Source: Acidobacteriota bacterium
GTDB taxonomy: Bacteria > Acidobacteriota > UBA6911
Direction of reading: 5' to 3'
Assembly (NCBI GenBank): GCA_016929335.1
Contig: JAFGIY010000213.1
Span: 19,182-83,181 of the forward strand
DNA: 64,000 nucleotides
Part shown: positions 34,866 to 44,726 of the stretch, one piece after another
How the letters are laid out: every line of letters starts with the position of its first letter
How positions within the stretch are numbered: the stretch's first letter is position 1
The notes under the pieces: model-generated
What the model was told of the DNA's origin: nothing
Database searches by the model: none
What the model saw: the letters and a program-made list of their open reading frames with translations, nothing else
Made by a program: the position numbers and the translations under genes

Positions 34866-35366
34866 TTGGAAATACAAGAACATTCTATTGATGGAACATC
34901 ATTGGCAAATCTGATCCAGGAGGCTCTTGGACATGGCGCATCCCTGCCTGTTCAAGCTAAGGGATCCAGTATGGCACCCTTTATCAAGGATGGCGACATT
35001 CTGACATTATCTCCCCTGTCCCTCCGCAAACCGGGAATCGGCGACGTTGTCGCATGCAGGCTGCCGAACGGTGATAAGTTGATTATCCACAGGTTGGTTA
35101 AAACATCCAATAATTATTGCCTGATTAGAGGCGATTACCGCCCTGAGCCGGATGCCTGGATATCCCCAAAGAATATTCTGGCTTGTGTAAGCCGCATCGA
35201 CAGGGATGGGAAGCAAATCACGTTCAGTATTGGACCGATAAAAGCCCTGATTGCATTCTTAAGCACAAACAATATCCTCTACCCTTTTCTATGTTATTTA
35301 TACAGAAGGTTTAGCGGCAAGCACCAAGAAGGCCCAGAGTACCTGCTTTATGAAGCTCAGCTATAG
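34866..35366 (+). CDS. S24/S26-type peptidase-like protein
   Basis: 166 residues of the LexA/signal-peptidase fold. The nucleophile motif is GSSMAPFIKDGD (Ser near residue 40), followed by GDVVACRL and a Lys/His stretch DKLIIHRLVK where the catalytic base belongs. The tail has a hydrophobic stretch (ILYPFLCYLYRR) that may touch the membrane. Such small peptidase-like proteins accompany peptide natural-product and exopolysaccharide loci, where leader removal has been proposed. It overlaps the ABC exporter gene by 17 bp, so the two are made together. The start is TTG without a clear ribosome site. Confidence 0.8.
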   Translation: MEIQEHSIDGTSLANLIQEALGHGASLPVQAKGSSMAPFIKDGDILTLSPLSLRKPGIGDVVACRLPNGDKLIIHRLVKTSNNYCLIRGDYRPEPDAWISPKNILACVSRIDRDGKQITFSIGPIKALIAFLSTNNILYPFLCYLYRRFSGKHQEGPEYLLYEAQL

Positions 35367-37197
35367 TTGGCTTGACTGTTTAAGACGCGGGCTTTCAACA
35401 TCACCGGCAGAAGAACGCATTCCGGGCCGGCTGTTTAGCGCCGGCTTCACGAAAAACCTCAAAAAGCTATTTCCCTTTATTGCTCGACATTGGCGTAAGG
35501 GATTGGCCGGCGGACTGCTTGTGGTCTTCACGTCGCTTCTGACTTTTCCCCAGCCCTTAATCGCGCGCTTTCTTATCGACAAAGTAATTTTAGGCCGTCA
35601 GATGCACGGCCTGGCGCCGGCGTTGATCCTGTTAATATCCATTGTTCTTGTCGAAAAGCTTTTAAGCCTTTTTCAGGAGTTCTATCTGGCTCGTTTCGAG
35701 CAGACGGTAATCCTGGATGTTCAAAAGGGCTTGTTCAGCCACTGCCTGTCTCTGCCCAAGTCGTTTTTTGATACGCAGGAGACCGGATATCTGATGTCCC
35801 GTATTTCCACCGATGTGCAGGGATTGCGGTGGCTCTTTTCGGATACGGTTGTTCAGATGCTGGCAAATTGCTGCCGTCTGGCAGGCGGGATAGCCATCCT
35901 GTTTTATCTCGAGTGGCGGCTTGCCCTTTGCATTTTCCTTGCTGTGCCTGCAGCCTTGCTTCTTCTTTCCTATTTTTCGGATAAGCTGCATATCCTCAGC
36001 CGCGGCAGCATGGAACAGCAGGCCCATCTGACTACCCAGCTTCAAGAGTCGATTTCCTCAATTCCACTGATTAAAGCCTTTGCCTCTGAGGAAAAGACAC
36101 AACGGCGCCTGGGCAAGAAGCTAAAGTCCATTCTGCGCCTCTCGCTGGAATTGACCGCCATTAATGCCGCCGCAAATTTTGTGATAGGCATTATGCCCAA
36201 TGCAGCGCGAGCGCTTGTACTGGGTATAGGCGCCTACTGGATAGTGAATGACCGCTGGACGCTTGGCAACCTGCTGGCGTTTCAGGTTTGCCTCGGATAT
36301 GTGTTTGGTCCGGCTCAGTTTCTCGCTACCGCCAACCTGCAAATCCAAAATGCACGCGCGGCGCTGGAACGCGTATCGTCCATGTTCGATATCATTCCTG
36401 AAGAAAATAGCGGCCGGGGTGAAGCTGTTGAAAGATTATCCGGGGATATCGCTTTCCAGAATGTGTCTTTCTCATACGACGGAAGGGAGAGGGTACTGGA
36501 AAATTTCTCTCTCCATGTAAATCCGGGACAGCATTTTGCGATCGTTGGGCCAAGCGGCGCAGGCAAAACAACGCTTGTGAGCCTCATTCTCCGCTTTTAT
36601 CGCCCGACTGAAGGCAAGATATTGTTTGATGGAAGGGATGCAGATGAATTCGATGTCCGCTCTCTGCGCCGCAGAATTGGCTATGTCGCGCAGACTACGC
36701 TGCTTTTATCCGGAAGCATAAGGGATAATCTTCGCTATGGGAACCCGGAAGCGAGTGAAAAGGAGCTTGCAGATGCAGCCCGGGCTTCCGGCATAATGGA
36801 CTTTATCTATTCTCTTCCGGAGGGCATGGATACTCAGATTGGCGAAAACGGCATGGCGCTTTCGGAAGGTCAGAAACAACGTCTCTCGATCGCGAGAGCC
36901 CTGGTCTGCAATCCTGATATTCTGATCCTCGATGAGCCTACATCATCTCTGGATCGGCTGAACGAAAAATCAATCTTTGAGGCGCTTCCGGATTTCGCAA
37001 GCAATAAAACTCTTTTTATAGTAACCCATCGGATCGACACCATTCGGAACTGTGACCGGATACTGCTCTTAAATGAATGCCGGACCATTACGATCGGGAC
37101 TCACGATTCACTGCGGAAATCGAGCGATTATTATCAATCTTTGATAGTCGATGATGAGTCGAACCTTACCTGCCGCTTGCGGATAGGAGCAGCATAG
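35350..37197 (+). CDS. ABC exporter, fused permease-ATPase (MsbA/peptide type)
   Basis: A 615-residue half-transporter. Residues about 50-340 hold six TM helices; the ATPase domain (about 375-600) has Walker A GPSGAGKTT, signature LSEGQKQRLSIARAL (Glu in place of the usual second Gly) and Walker B ILILDEPTSS. There is no C39 peptidase domain, but an S24/S26-type peptidase is encoded in the overlapping gene just upstream and could supply the cleavage. Given the precursor peptide and maturases at 42-46 kb, export of the modified peptide is likely; lipid or glycan flipping is the alternative. Confidence 0.88.
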   Translation: MKLSYSWLDCLRRGLSTSPAEERIPGRLFSAGFTKNLKKLFPFIARHWRKGLAGGLLVVFTSLLTFPQPLIARFLIDKVILGRQMHGLAPALILLISIVLVEKLLSLFQEFYLARFEQTVILDVQKGLFSHCLSLPKSFFDTQETGYLMSRISTDVQGLRWLFSDTVVQMLANCCRLAGGIAILFYLEWRLALCIFLAVPAALLLLSYFSDKLHILSRGSMEQQAHLTTQLQESISSIPLIKAFASEEKTQRRLGKKLKSILRLSLELTAINAAANFVIGIMPNAARALVLGIGAYWIVNDRWTLGNLLAFQVCLGYVFGPAQFLATANLQIQNARAALERVSSMFDIIPEENSGRGEAVERLSGDIAFQNVSFSYDGRERVLENFSLHVNPGQHFAIVGPSGAGKTTLVSLILRFYRPTEGKILFDGRDADEFDVRSLRRRIGYVAQTTLLLSGSIRDNLRYGNPEASEKELADAARASGIMDFIYSLPEGMDTQIGENGMALSEGQKQRLSIARALVCNPDILILDEPTSSLDRLNEKSIFEALPDFASNKTLFIVTHRIDTIRNCDRILLLNECRTITIGTHDSLRKSSDYYQSLIVDDESNLTCRLRIGAA

Positions 37198-37251
37198 GCG
37201 TGCAAATCATGGATTAGTGACGATTTGTGGCTGATTGTTTCCCGGACAATT

Positions 37252-40200
37252 TTAATGACCGAGACGCATGGTCGGGTCACCGAACAAAATCCATGTCTTC
37301 CGCACATCGCGATCATTGGTTGCGGCCTTAGCTTTTATGATCGCGTCCCCAATTGTCTGCCTGTCTCTGAACAGCTGACCAAATAATTCGACGTTCATCT
37401 GCAGCTGATAATTTGCATCCGTCAATCCCGATGACGCCCAAACAGCCACAGCACCACCGTTCCGCGCTTTCATCAGCGCTTCCGCCAGGCTCTCCGTGTA
37501 TATGTCGCTGAAATAGCCGTTCAAGCATGTCATTGCAGTGGCAAAAGGCAGCTTTGCTTCATTTATGAGCCCCGCCGCTCCGCCCGAGGTCAACAGGTCT
37601 CCTCGCCACAGCTCCACCGATCCATGCCCGAGATAATTCACCAGAAGCGCTCCCGCGTTCAGGCCTTCCAAAACCTGCGTTCTCGCGCTCACGTCATCCG
37701 TTTGCCCGCGAAAGATCCTGCGGATCGTCATGGACTCGGGAAGCGTTTCCGCCAGCTGTTCGCTTGCAGCCTCGAAGTCAAAATTTTCTTCAATGTTATC
37801 CGCCACAAGTACGGCCCGATTCGCCCACTCACCCGATTCGCCGCTTTTCCGATATTCCACGATTTTCGCCACCTGGCGCCGCGCTTCGCCCGCCGTACGC
37901 ACCGACAATCGTCCTACCGCCACTTCCGGTACTCCGTCTCCGTCCGAATCCCCATACCAGTCATCTGACGCCGTTTCCATCAACTCCGTGTCGATCAGCT
38001 TCGTCGGTACGTAGTCAAAATCCCCCAATCCCAGGTAATTCCTCGGATCAAAGCTCGCATCCCCCACCAGCAGCAGATACTTCGGTTTTATCGTCCAGTC
38101 TTCACGCGCCTTCGCCAAAAAGTCCTTCAACGCATACGGCGTCTTCTCTCCATAACTGAACTCGTCGTACACATCTTCCACATCCGCTATCGCCACCCTA
38201 TACCCTTCTGCCTCCTGCTGCATCTTCAGATCCCACAACCGCCCTCCAAATTCCCGGTGCGTGATAATGACTACATCCCATCCCCATGTCTTCCAGTTCC
38301 ATACCGACACATTGTTCGCCCGGATTTCAGCCGCCGCTTTCTTCTGCCTCTCTTCAAACACCAGCAGCCTCCGCGACCCCCATTCCGGCACCATCAGCAT
38401 TATCTCGTACCCATTCTCCGCCGCCGCGATACTTCCCCTTATTTCCGTTACCCTCAGCGGATCCGTCACATCCATAGCCTGTATCGCCGAACTCGCAAAT
38501 CCTCCCACCCTCACAGTCTCATATCCATTCGTCTCTACCGGCAATGCTTCTTCATCCGCTTCCAGTTCCCGCAAGTACGATACCCGGATGCGTTTCACCA
38601 GGCTGATGTCCTCTTCACCGTTCCCCGCCAACAGCCGGATCCTGTTCTCCCCTGCACGCAACACTCCCGAAGGCAATCCAAAACTTCCCGATCCTGCCTC
38701 CTGATTGGCAAACAGTACCGTTCCTATCCCGACGCCGTTCACTTCCACGCCGACTACATGGCTTGTTTCCGTCACCCCCTGCAGTTCCATCTCCAGCCGT
38801 CCGTCCCTGTTTGCCGTCTCATCCAGATGATTCAACTGCAGCGTCTCTTCCGCCCCTTCCACTCCTACAACCGATCCAAAAAAGTTTTCTTCATCCCCGT
38901 TCTGCAACGCCGCCCAATAGACCGTTTTCCCCTTCAACTCCAGTGTCGTCCATTGACTCCTTGTCGCGTTCCAAAACGGCGGCCCGTCCATCACCCCGAT
39001 TCGGCTGCCGCGCTGATCCCCTTCTACCAGCCAGTACACACGCGCATCCGTCCACGGCGTATCCACACCTGTTCCATAAAATTCTATCCAGCTTCCTTCA
39101 CCAAATTCTGAGGCACACGCCCGGCGAGCAGCCCTGCTCCTCTTTGCCGACAAGCCATTGCGTCGCTCTTCGATGCGCGCACACTGCGCGTACACACGGA
39201 TCGGCTGTTCCTCTCCCTCTGCAAACAGTTGCAGATTGGCCGGGTTTATCGTCTCGCTCAGCCCTGCAGCAATCAACTCCTCCCGCGTCACCCGGTACCA
39301 GCCTTCTTCTCTGACCAAGATCTTTGCCTTCGCCCGCACAGCCAGATCCCACTGCACGCGCAATTTGTCTTGTGCTGTAGTTCCCGATGCCGCTACTGGC
39401 AGGCTCTCCTCCACCCCCTTCGATAAATGCGCCATCCTCATGCCGGAGTCTGCCACGCTTTTCTTCTCTGAAGGTCTGGTGACCCATTTCTTCCATGGCG
39501 ATCCGTCGCTCCTGTTCCCCGACGCTCCCTTCCCCAGGTAGCTCAGCACCGCCGACTCAACCTGTTCCGGCAGTTCCGTTTCATTGTCTGCAGCCGTCAC
39601 CGGTCCATGCCATGTCCTCGTTCCGTTTGTATCGATATCCTCCAGCCAGTAGCGCAGCGGTTCCGCCATATCCCCCGCGGCATCCTGCCATACATACGTC
39701 CGTCCGGATGCCAGCGCCGTATCTTTACTCGACAGCAATGCAGAGCCCGCTATGATGGAGGGCGTCACCCGCACCAGGCCCCCTTTGTCCTCCCGATAAA
39801 TCCGAAAGCCCAGATTGCTGACTTCATATCCTGTTTTCCACTTCAGCTGAACCAGGCCGGAATAGTACTCCGCCGTGAAAGAAATCAGTTGAATCTGCGT
39901 GACGGTGGCATCCTCTCTAGATCCGATGCTGTAAAAGGTTGACGGGGAACTCTGGTTGTTGAAATCCGTTTTAATCCAATCCGCATCGCGGATTGTGCTG
40001 GAAATACGGACTTCATCAACGTCACCGGCATAATACCCGTCAGAGCCGTTTGGCCAACCCGAATTCTTGTATGCACCCATGCGCCAGTAGCCGTTGTAAT
40101 CCTGACATTGGCCTCCGACGCTGACGGATTGATTCAGCGTGCCGTCAACATACAGATTCAGATTATTGCTGAAGTCATTGACGTGCGCGACCAGGTAATG

Positions 40201-41757
40201 CCAGCTGTTATCGGTGAGTGTACCGGTGCTGACTGCCACATAGGCAGTTTTATTGGAATAGCATGCGGCGTAGACATAGCCATCCGAACCGACATACAGA
40301 TGCCGGTCCTTGTTGCTGCTGGTAGTGCCGGTCTGTTTGGAATCAAATCCCACAACCTTATGCCCCGAAGCAGTCCCTGTTTTCATCCATGCAGATACAG
40401 TGTGGTATTGGGGATTGCTGATAGCGGTGGAATTGCTTTGATAAATATAATCGCTGGTTCCGTTGAAGCTTAGTGCGCTGGTAACCTGTCCGCCCGTTGT
40501 CAGAGTATCGGTATCCGCGGCTGCAACTCCATCGCCAATTGCGGTGACGGGGGTGGATTCGGCTACCGTGGTGCTGGCGGCATTATCGGACATGTGCCAG
40601 ACCGCCTGAAAATTGCCTTCCCAAACGCCGGTCGGATCCTCGAGCGGATCCACAATGGCGCCGTTGCTGAAGTACATATAAATGACGGTATTTGATGCGG
40701 CCGAAATGGTATTCAGGGAAGGTATCTGTACCCAGACGACCAGATTCCCTGTTTGTTCGTTATATGTTTCAAACTCATGGCTGAGATCACAGGAATTGGT
40801 CCCCGGGACTCCGCACACTCCGGCATCCAATCCGCGGAACATAATGTCATAGCCGTTTGAGTGCTTGACATATCCTCCATAGGTATCCGATTTCAAGTCA
40901 GCATCAGTGATGTTGATCAATATCGGATAGTTGGACAGAGCTGTCGCTGAAGTACCCGAGACCCCCACCTTCGACCGGTCAATCGTTATTGCCTTGCGAT
41001 AGGCAAAATCCTCTAAATTTGCTACCGCTCTAACCGGCACGGCGACTATCGCCCAGTTTCGGTTGCGGCTGAGCGACCACGACATCGTGACAGTACCCGC
41101 GCCATCTTTTGTACTTGAGGCACCGCGAGTATTCTCGCTGTCGGTTCCGCTAGTGGTATTATCTCGCCACCATTCAGCCTGGCTCGAATCAACGGTCAGA
41201 GACGTGTATCTGTATAAGTGCCCCACCATATCCACAACCAGTTCACCCGCATTGCTTGACACTGTCACGGAAGGAGAGGAGCTGTTTCCATTATTGCCTT
41301 GATAGGTTCCAAGGGGATAATCCTGGTCCACTCCGATGAGCAATTCCGCTCCGGCAACAAATCTTGCTGCAGCACTCATATTAACAACAACATTTGCCGT
41401 TCCGGTTGTCGGCGCCAGCAATTGCCAAAGCTCGACGCGTACACCTGTCGTGGTGCCATACTCCGCGGTCCCGATAGCCGTAAGAGCCGTACCACCATAG
41501 GTAACTGAAGTGACATATTGCCCGCTGCTTTTGGTGATGGACACTCCGACCAGCAAAAGCCTGTTGCTGCCCGACACCGTAAAGGATGTAATAGTAAGGC
41601 TGGATGCCGTACCGGATCCCGTATCTGCAGTCTTGGTGGTGGATACAGCAACGGCTGCGTGAACATAAGACGACCATGCAAACAAGAAGAAAACCACGGT
41701 CGCCATAAGGCCGCGTATGGGATTCCGCTCAAAGCGCTCCCTCGCTATAGTTCCCAT
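37252..41757 (-). CDS. Giant secreted gingipain-type (C25) protease with LamG and DUF2341
   Basis: 1,501 residues. A signal peptide (about 18-35, GLMATVVFFLFAWSSYVHA) is followed by a beta-rich region (40-250), a DUF2341-like segment (about 265-375), a LamG/concanavalin-like lectin domain (about 395-605), linker and beta domains, and a C-terminal peptidase C25 domain (about 1150-1500). In it, GDASFDPRNYLG, VGRLSVRT, the His in YLGHGS and the Cys in MTCLNGYF match the gingipain catalytic dyad. No type IX sorting tail is visible after the protease. The start is moved to the ATG preceded by GAGGG; seven codons upstream lack this. The middle of the gene is unusually purine-rich on the coding strand. 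Confidence 0.88.
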   Translation of the reverse strand: MGTIARERFERNPIRGLMATVVFFLFAWSSYVHAAVAVSTTKTADTGSGTASSLTITSFTVSGSNRLLLVGVSITKSSGQYVTSVTYGGTALTAIGTAEYGTTTGVRVELWQLLAPTTGTANVVVNMSAAARFVAGAELLIGVDQDYPLGTYQGNNGNSSSPSVTVSSNAGELVVDMVGHLYRYTSLTVDSSQAEWWRDNTTSGTDSENTRGASSTKDGAGTVTMSWSLSRNRNWAIVAVPVRAVANLEDFAYRKAITIDRSKVGVSGTSATALSNYPILINITDADLKSDTYGGYVKHSNGYDIMFRGLDAGVCGVPGTNSCDLSHEFETYNEQTGNLVVWVQIPSLNTISAASNTVIYMYFSNGAIVDPLEDPTGVWEGNFQAVWHMSDNAASTTVAESTPVTAIGDGVAAADTDTLTTGGQVTSALSFNGTSDYIYQSNSTAISNPQYHTVSAWMKTGTASGHKVVGFDSKQTGTTSSNKDRHLYVGSDGYVYAACYSNKTAYVAVSTGTLTDNSWHYLVAHVNDFSNNLNLYVDGTLNQSVSVGGQCQDYNGYWRMGAYKNSGWPNGSDGYYAGDVDEVRISSTIRDADWIKTDFNNQSSPSTFYSIGSREDATVTQIQLISFTAEYYSGLVQLKWKTGYEVSNLGFRIYREDKGGLVRVTPSIIAGSALLSSKDTALASGRTYVWQDAAGDMAEPLRYWLEDIDTNGTRTWHGPVTAADNETELPEQVESAVLSYLGKGASGNRSDGSPWKKWVTRPSEKKSVADSGMRMAHLSKGVEESLPVAASGTTAQDKLRVQWDLAVRAKAKILVREEGWYRVTREELIAAGLSETINPANLQLFAEGEEQPIRVYAQCARIEERRNGLSAKRSRAARRACASEFGEGSWIEFYGTGVDTPWTDARVYWLVEGDQRGSRIGVMDGPPFWNATRSQWTTLELKGKTVYWAALQNGDEENFFGSVVGVEGAEETLQLNHLDETANRDGRLEMELQGVTETSHVVGVEVNGVGIGTVLFANQEAGSGSFGLPSGVLRAGENRIRLLAGNGEEDISLVKRIRVSYLRELEADEEALPVETNGYETVRVGGFASSAIQAMDVTDPLRVTEIRGSIAAAENGYEIMLMVPEWGSRRLLVFEERQKKAAAEIRANNVSVWNWKTWGWDVVIITHREFGGRLWDLKMQQEAEGYRVAIADVEDVYDEFSYGEKTPYALKDFLAKAREDWTIKPKYLLLVGDASFDPRNYLGLGDFDYVPTKLIDTELMETASDDWYGDSDGDGVPEVAVGRLSVRTAGEARRQVAKIVEYRKSGESGEWANRAVLVADNIEENFDFEAASEQLAETLPESMTIRRIFRGQTDDVSARTQVLEGLNAGALLVNYLGHGSVELWRGDLLTSGGAAGLINEAKLPFATAMTCLNGYFSDIYTESLAEALMKARNGGAVAVWASSGLTDANYQLQMNVELFGQLFRDRQTIGDAIIKAKAATNDRDVRKTWILFGDPTMRLGH

Positions 41758-42010
41758 GATTACCCTCATTCTCAGCAATAATTCAAGTCTGATGGTTTTA
41801 CGGTCGAACTTAATCCCCGCATTCGCGCATCCGGCTGATTTCCGGATGCCATCATTTTTGAAAAAAGATAAATTGCTAAAGATACACTTTATCTATATTT
41901 CTCCTCTTCCAGCTCTATCGTCGGAAAATGCGGAAAAATTACCTGTAAGGGCATTTTTTTGATGGGAATCCGGGTTCGAGGAAAACGATAGCTTTAGAGG
42001 AGGCCTGTGG

Positions 42011-42976
42011 TCAGCAGTTTGTAAGGATAAAATCCACGACATCACGGTTCGGGATGACGCTTAATTCATGACAGGAAATAAGATCGGCAACTTTGCCGAA
42101 GAAATCGACAGTGTAATTCAAAGCATCCGCATTGTAGAAGACGGGGAAGGAAAAAGAGAAAAGCAAGGCGGCGGCTTCGACGCCTATTTTGGATTTCAGC
42201 GAGTTTTTCTCCCCGTGGCGAATAAAGAAGATGCGTTTCAGAGGTGCCCTTGATGCGGTGGCCATTTCGGCCTCGCCGTGCCAAGGCGTGCCATACATCC
42301 ATATCCGATTTTCATCCTGCCTTAATATGATTCGATCATCGCTCAGGATGGTGATTCCGGGTTCCTTTTCCCAGAGCTTTGCCATTGTGGTTTTGCCGGC
42401 GCCGGATTGTCCTGCAAAAAGAAGACCGTCCCCATCGGCATTGACAAGGCCGCAGGCATGGACCTCGGCGCCTCTGCCTTGTGCCAGCAGGTTGAGCACA
42501 AGGAGTTCATCCAAAGGATATTGCAGCGGATAGACAGCCTGATTCCTATTGAATAATGCCGGATGCAGAAAAACCCGGCCGCTTTTGAAATCCCGCTCCA
42601 TTCGGGCTGCCTTGTAAGGGACCTTTCCAAGAGACGGAGAAGAACAATAAAACCAGTAGGCATTGTCCTTCAGATAAAGCTTCCATGCCCCACCGGAGTC
42701 GAAGATCTTTTGGCTGCCATAATTATCATCCAACACCAGCCGGCACGCCTCAATCGACAGATCCGGTTTTGCCTTGGCGCAGGAAAAAAGCGCCATATCT
42801 CCATCGAGCCCGAGCTGGAGATCAGGATCAGTGGAGATGACTTCAATAACAATGTCCGCAATTTTTATCTGGATTCCGCGCGCCGTCCCGCCGGAATCCA
42901 CATAATCGCCAAAGTCACCCGATATTCGCTTTTCAGCATTGGCGGATGTTGTTTTTAGGATCCTATCGTGCTGCAT
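42011..42976 (-). CDS. HprK-like kinase of a peptide-modification locus
   Basis: About 321 residues. The C-terminal half resembles the HPr kinase/phosphorylase fold: Walker A FAGQSGAGKTT (near residue 195 of the longest frame), ILSDDRIILR, and GTPWHGEAEM, as in HprK-related proteins found in lasso-peptide and exosortase-type loci. Some relatives phosphorylate a Ser at the end of a peptide. The N-terminal half is specific to this class. It directly follows the precursor gene, whose product ends in Ser. The start is unclear: ATG at 42976 or 42997, both overlapping the precursor's 3' end, with no strong ribosome site. Confidence 0.8.
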   Translation of the reverse strand: MQHDRILKTTSANAEKRISGDFGDYVDSGGTARGIQIKIADIVIEVISTDPDLQLGLDGDMALFSCAKAKPDLSIEACRLVLDDNYGSQKIFDSGGAWKLYLKDNAYWFYCSSPSLGKVPYKAARMERDFKSGRVFLHPALFNRNQAVYPLQYPLDELLVLNLLAQGRGAEVHACGLVNADGDGLLFAGQSGAGKTTMAKLWEKEPGITILSDDRIILRQDENRIWMYGTPWHGEAEMATASRAPLKRIFFIRHGEKNSLKSKIGVEAAALLFSFSFPVFYNADALNYTVDFFGKVADLISCHELSVIPNRDVVDFILTNC

Positions 42977-43137
42977 CTCAAGCCGCCGTTGTTGCATCTG
43001 GACTGGGCAGGGCCCGCAACCGTCGTTGTCTTGCAGGCACCCAATACAGCCTCTTCAGGCTTTAACACAACCTGTTTAACCTGCGGCTTTTCATACCGTT
43101 TTTTTTCTTTTGTGTCATGCAGTGAGTTTTTGCTCAT
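42955..43137 (-). CDS. Probable RiPP precursor peptide (60 residues)
   Basis: A 60-residue peptide. A charged leader (EKKRYEKPQVKQVVLKPEEA) is followed by VLGACKT and a Gly/Thr/Cys-rich core with three Cys in all (ACKT, SRCNNG, LRCSTIGS) and a C-terminal Ser. The layout of Lys/Glu-rich leader plus small Cys core, and its position between a radical SAM/SPASM maturase and an HprK-like kinase, mark it as the substrate of the locus. I recall similar YEKPxV...PEEAVL peptides beside SPASM genes in other bacteria but cannot check this. GGAAGGA eight bases upstream supports the start, which overlaps the maturase gene's end by 23 bp. Confidence 0.8.
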   Translation of the reverse strand: MSKNSLHDTKEKKRYEKPQVKQVVLKPEEAVLGACKTTTVAGPAQSRCNNGGLRCSTIGS

Positions 43138-44308
43138 TTTGAATTCCTTCCTTAAGACCGGATGCCAGCCTTTCCATTTCAGGAAAGGCTTCTCCGCCTT
43201 TGCAATACTCGCAATCCCCGTGAGGAGCTACAGGAATGTCCAGCGCGTAAGCCCGCAAATGGGCTACCTGGCATAGAAAATCCACCGGCGATTCCGGATC
43301 GCCCTGTTCCAGTTCGCTGTTGGCAGGGCACATTCCGCACATTGCCTTGATTTCGCATGCGGCACATTTGGTTATGCGGAAACTCTTTTTGCGTCGCAGG
43401 TTCAATATGGAGTTTTGCCAGCCGTCCTCAAAACTTCCGCGGCGCAAGTCGTAGCTGTTGCATTGCGAGAACGGACACAGGTTCATTTTGCCCTGTGGAT
43501 TTATTGAAAATGAATTGATGCCTCCACCGCAGTGGTACAGCTCATCGATGCGCCCGGATGCGTGCACAGGCCCGTTGAACTGATTTGCGAAGGTCTTCCA
43601 GGCATCGATGCGCGCAGAATCCATTAGATCCAGTTCCACAACCTCGGCAGGTGTGAGTCGGAAAGCCAGCGGACGCCGAGAAAAATCGATTCTGGGATTG
43701 ATCATGGCATCAAACCGGAATTCGAGCCCGAGATCCTCCTGAACGAATCGCTTCATATCCCGGATCTCATGTTTGTTTTCTCTGACAACCACTGTTTTTA
43801 TTTTCAGCGGCAGGTTTCTCTCTCTCAGAAGATTTATTCCCCTCAGGCACTTCTCAAATGATCCCGGAACTCCGCTTATGCTTTCATACGTTCTTCTTGT
43901 CCGGCCATACAACGTAATCTCAGTAGAAAAGGGAGTCCATTGTGCAAGATGGTCGGCTATTGCCGGCGTTATAAGGATTCCGTTTGTAAAAAGGCTGACA
44001 AGCAATCCTTTTTGCTTTGCGTATGTATAGATGTCGAGGAAATCTTTTCTGACAAAGGGCTCCCCTCCGGTGAAAAGCAGCCAGAGGCACCCGGCGTCGG
44101 TGATTTCATCAAGTATATGACAGTGCTCTTCGCGGCTCAGCTCGTTCTGTCCGGCGCCGGCATCATCTAATTCAAGATTGTTGTAACAATGAGAGCATTT
44201 CAAGGGACAGCGGTAGGTGAGCTCAATAGTCCCATCCAGGGGTACTCTTCGCCCGACTATTTGATGGTGAAACGCTTCGCTGAATTTGCCGTATGTACAG
44301 GTGTCCAC
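43115..44308 (-). CDS. Radical SAM/SPASM peptide maturase
   Basis: 397 residues. The radical SAM motif CPLKCSHC (about residue 34) is followed by LFTGGEPFVRKDF. The C-terminal SPASM region (about 255-390) holds CGGG, CPFSQC, CAACEIKAMCGMC and further Cys, enough for two auxiliary 4Fe-4S clusters. Such enzymes form thioether, carbon-carbon or other cross-links in ribosomal peptides. It starts with GTG behind GGGAG, three bases after the PqqD-like gene, and overlaps the precursor gene. Likely reaction: modification of the Cys-rich core of the 60-residue peptide; bond type not predictable. Confidence 0.88.
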   Translation of the reverse strand: MDTCTYGKFSEAFHHQIVGRRVPLDGTIELTYRCPLKCSHCYNNLELDDAGAGQNELSREEHCHILDEITDAGCLWLLFTGGEPFVRKDFLDIYTYAKQKGLLVSLFTNGILITPAIADHLAQWTPFSTEITLYGRTRRTYESISGVPGSFEKCLRGINLLRERNLPLKIKTVVVRENKHEIRDMKRFVQEDLGLEFRFDAMINPRIDFSRRPLAFRLTPAEVVELDLMDSARIDAWKTFANQFNGPVHASGRIDELYHCGGGINSFSINPQGKMNLCPFSQCNSYDLRRGSFEDGWQNSILNLRRKKSFRITKCAACEIKAMCGMCPANSELEQGDPESPVDFLCQVAHLRAYALDIPVAPHGDCEYCKGGEAFPEMERLASGLKEGIQNEQKLTA

Positions 44309-44311
44309 TTC

Positions 44312-44617
44312 TCAACTCCCGCCTTGGGCGGATGAACGTATAAGGCCGGCGTCTCGCAGAGAATCCAGAAATTCCGTCAGATCCTCTGCTGCTGTATCGA
44401 AAGCGACCTCGTACTCCCGGCAAAGCTTCTGCAGGATTGCTTCATCCGAAGTCGGAAGCCGAAGCATCTCCCAAACCATCGTGCCCATGGCGTTTAAAGT
44501 GTAAATGGCATTCAATTCGCCTACGCTGCCGGCTATAGGCACAATAATCGTCTCTCCTGCTATCTGCCTTGTCACCAGATTGTCTGCTTGAACGTGATAT
44601 AGCATACGCATGCTCAT
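44312..44617 (-). CDS. PqqD-like peptide-recognition protein
   Basis: 101 residues of the PqqD family. These small winged-helix RiPP-recognition proteins bind the leader of a precursor and present it to the radical SAM enzyme. Visible are GSVGELNAIYTLNAMGTMVWE (shared hydrophobic core) and LCREYEVAFDTAAEDLTEFL, the typical C-terminal helix. It precedes the maturase by three bases. ATGs at codons 1, 3 and 4 are all possible starts. Confidence 0.88.
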   Translation of the reverse strand: MSMRMLYHVQADNLVTRQIAGETIIVPIAGSVGELNAIYTLNAMGTMVWEMLRLPTSDEAILQKLCREYEVAFDTAAEDLTEFLDSLRDAGLIRSSAQGGS

Positions 44618-44726
44618 GAAATATTGTTTCGGCTGCCTTTATATGTACATTAGCGAATAACCTGTGCAGGATACAGCAAATGCCAATACCTGAAAAGCCG
44701 GGAAGCGGTCTGAGTCAGGGAGGCAT

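Noticed and set aside
38257..39111. 284-codon plus-strand frame rich in Pro, His and Arg
   Set aside because: Reverse complement of the purine-rich middle of the C25 protease gene; composition artefact.
41827..41849. GCATCCGG/CCGGATGC hairpin as terminator of the HprK-like gene
   Set aside because: The T-rich run lies on the plus-strand side, while the gene is on the minus strand; nothing on the plus strand needs terminating there.
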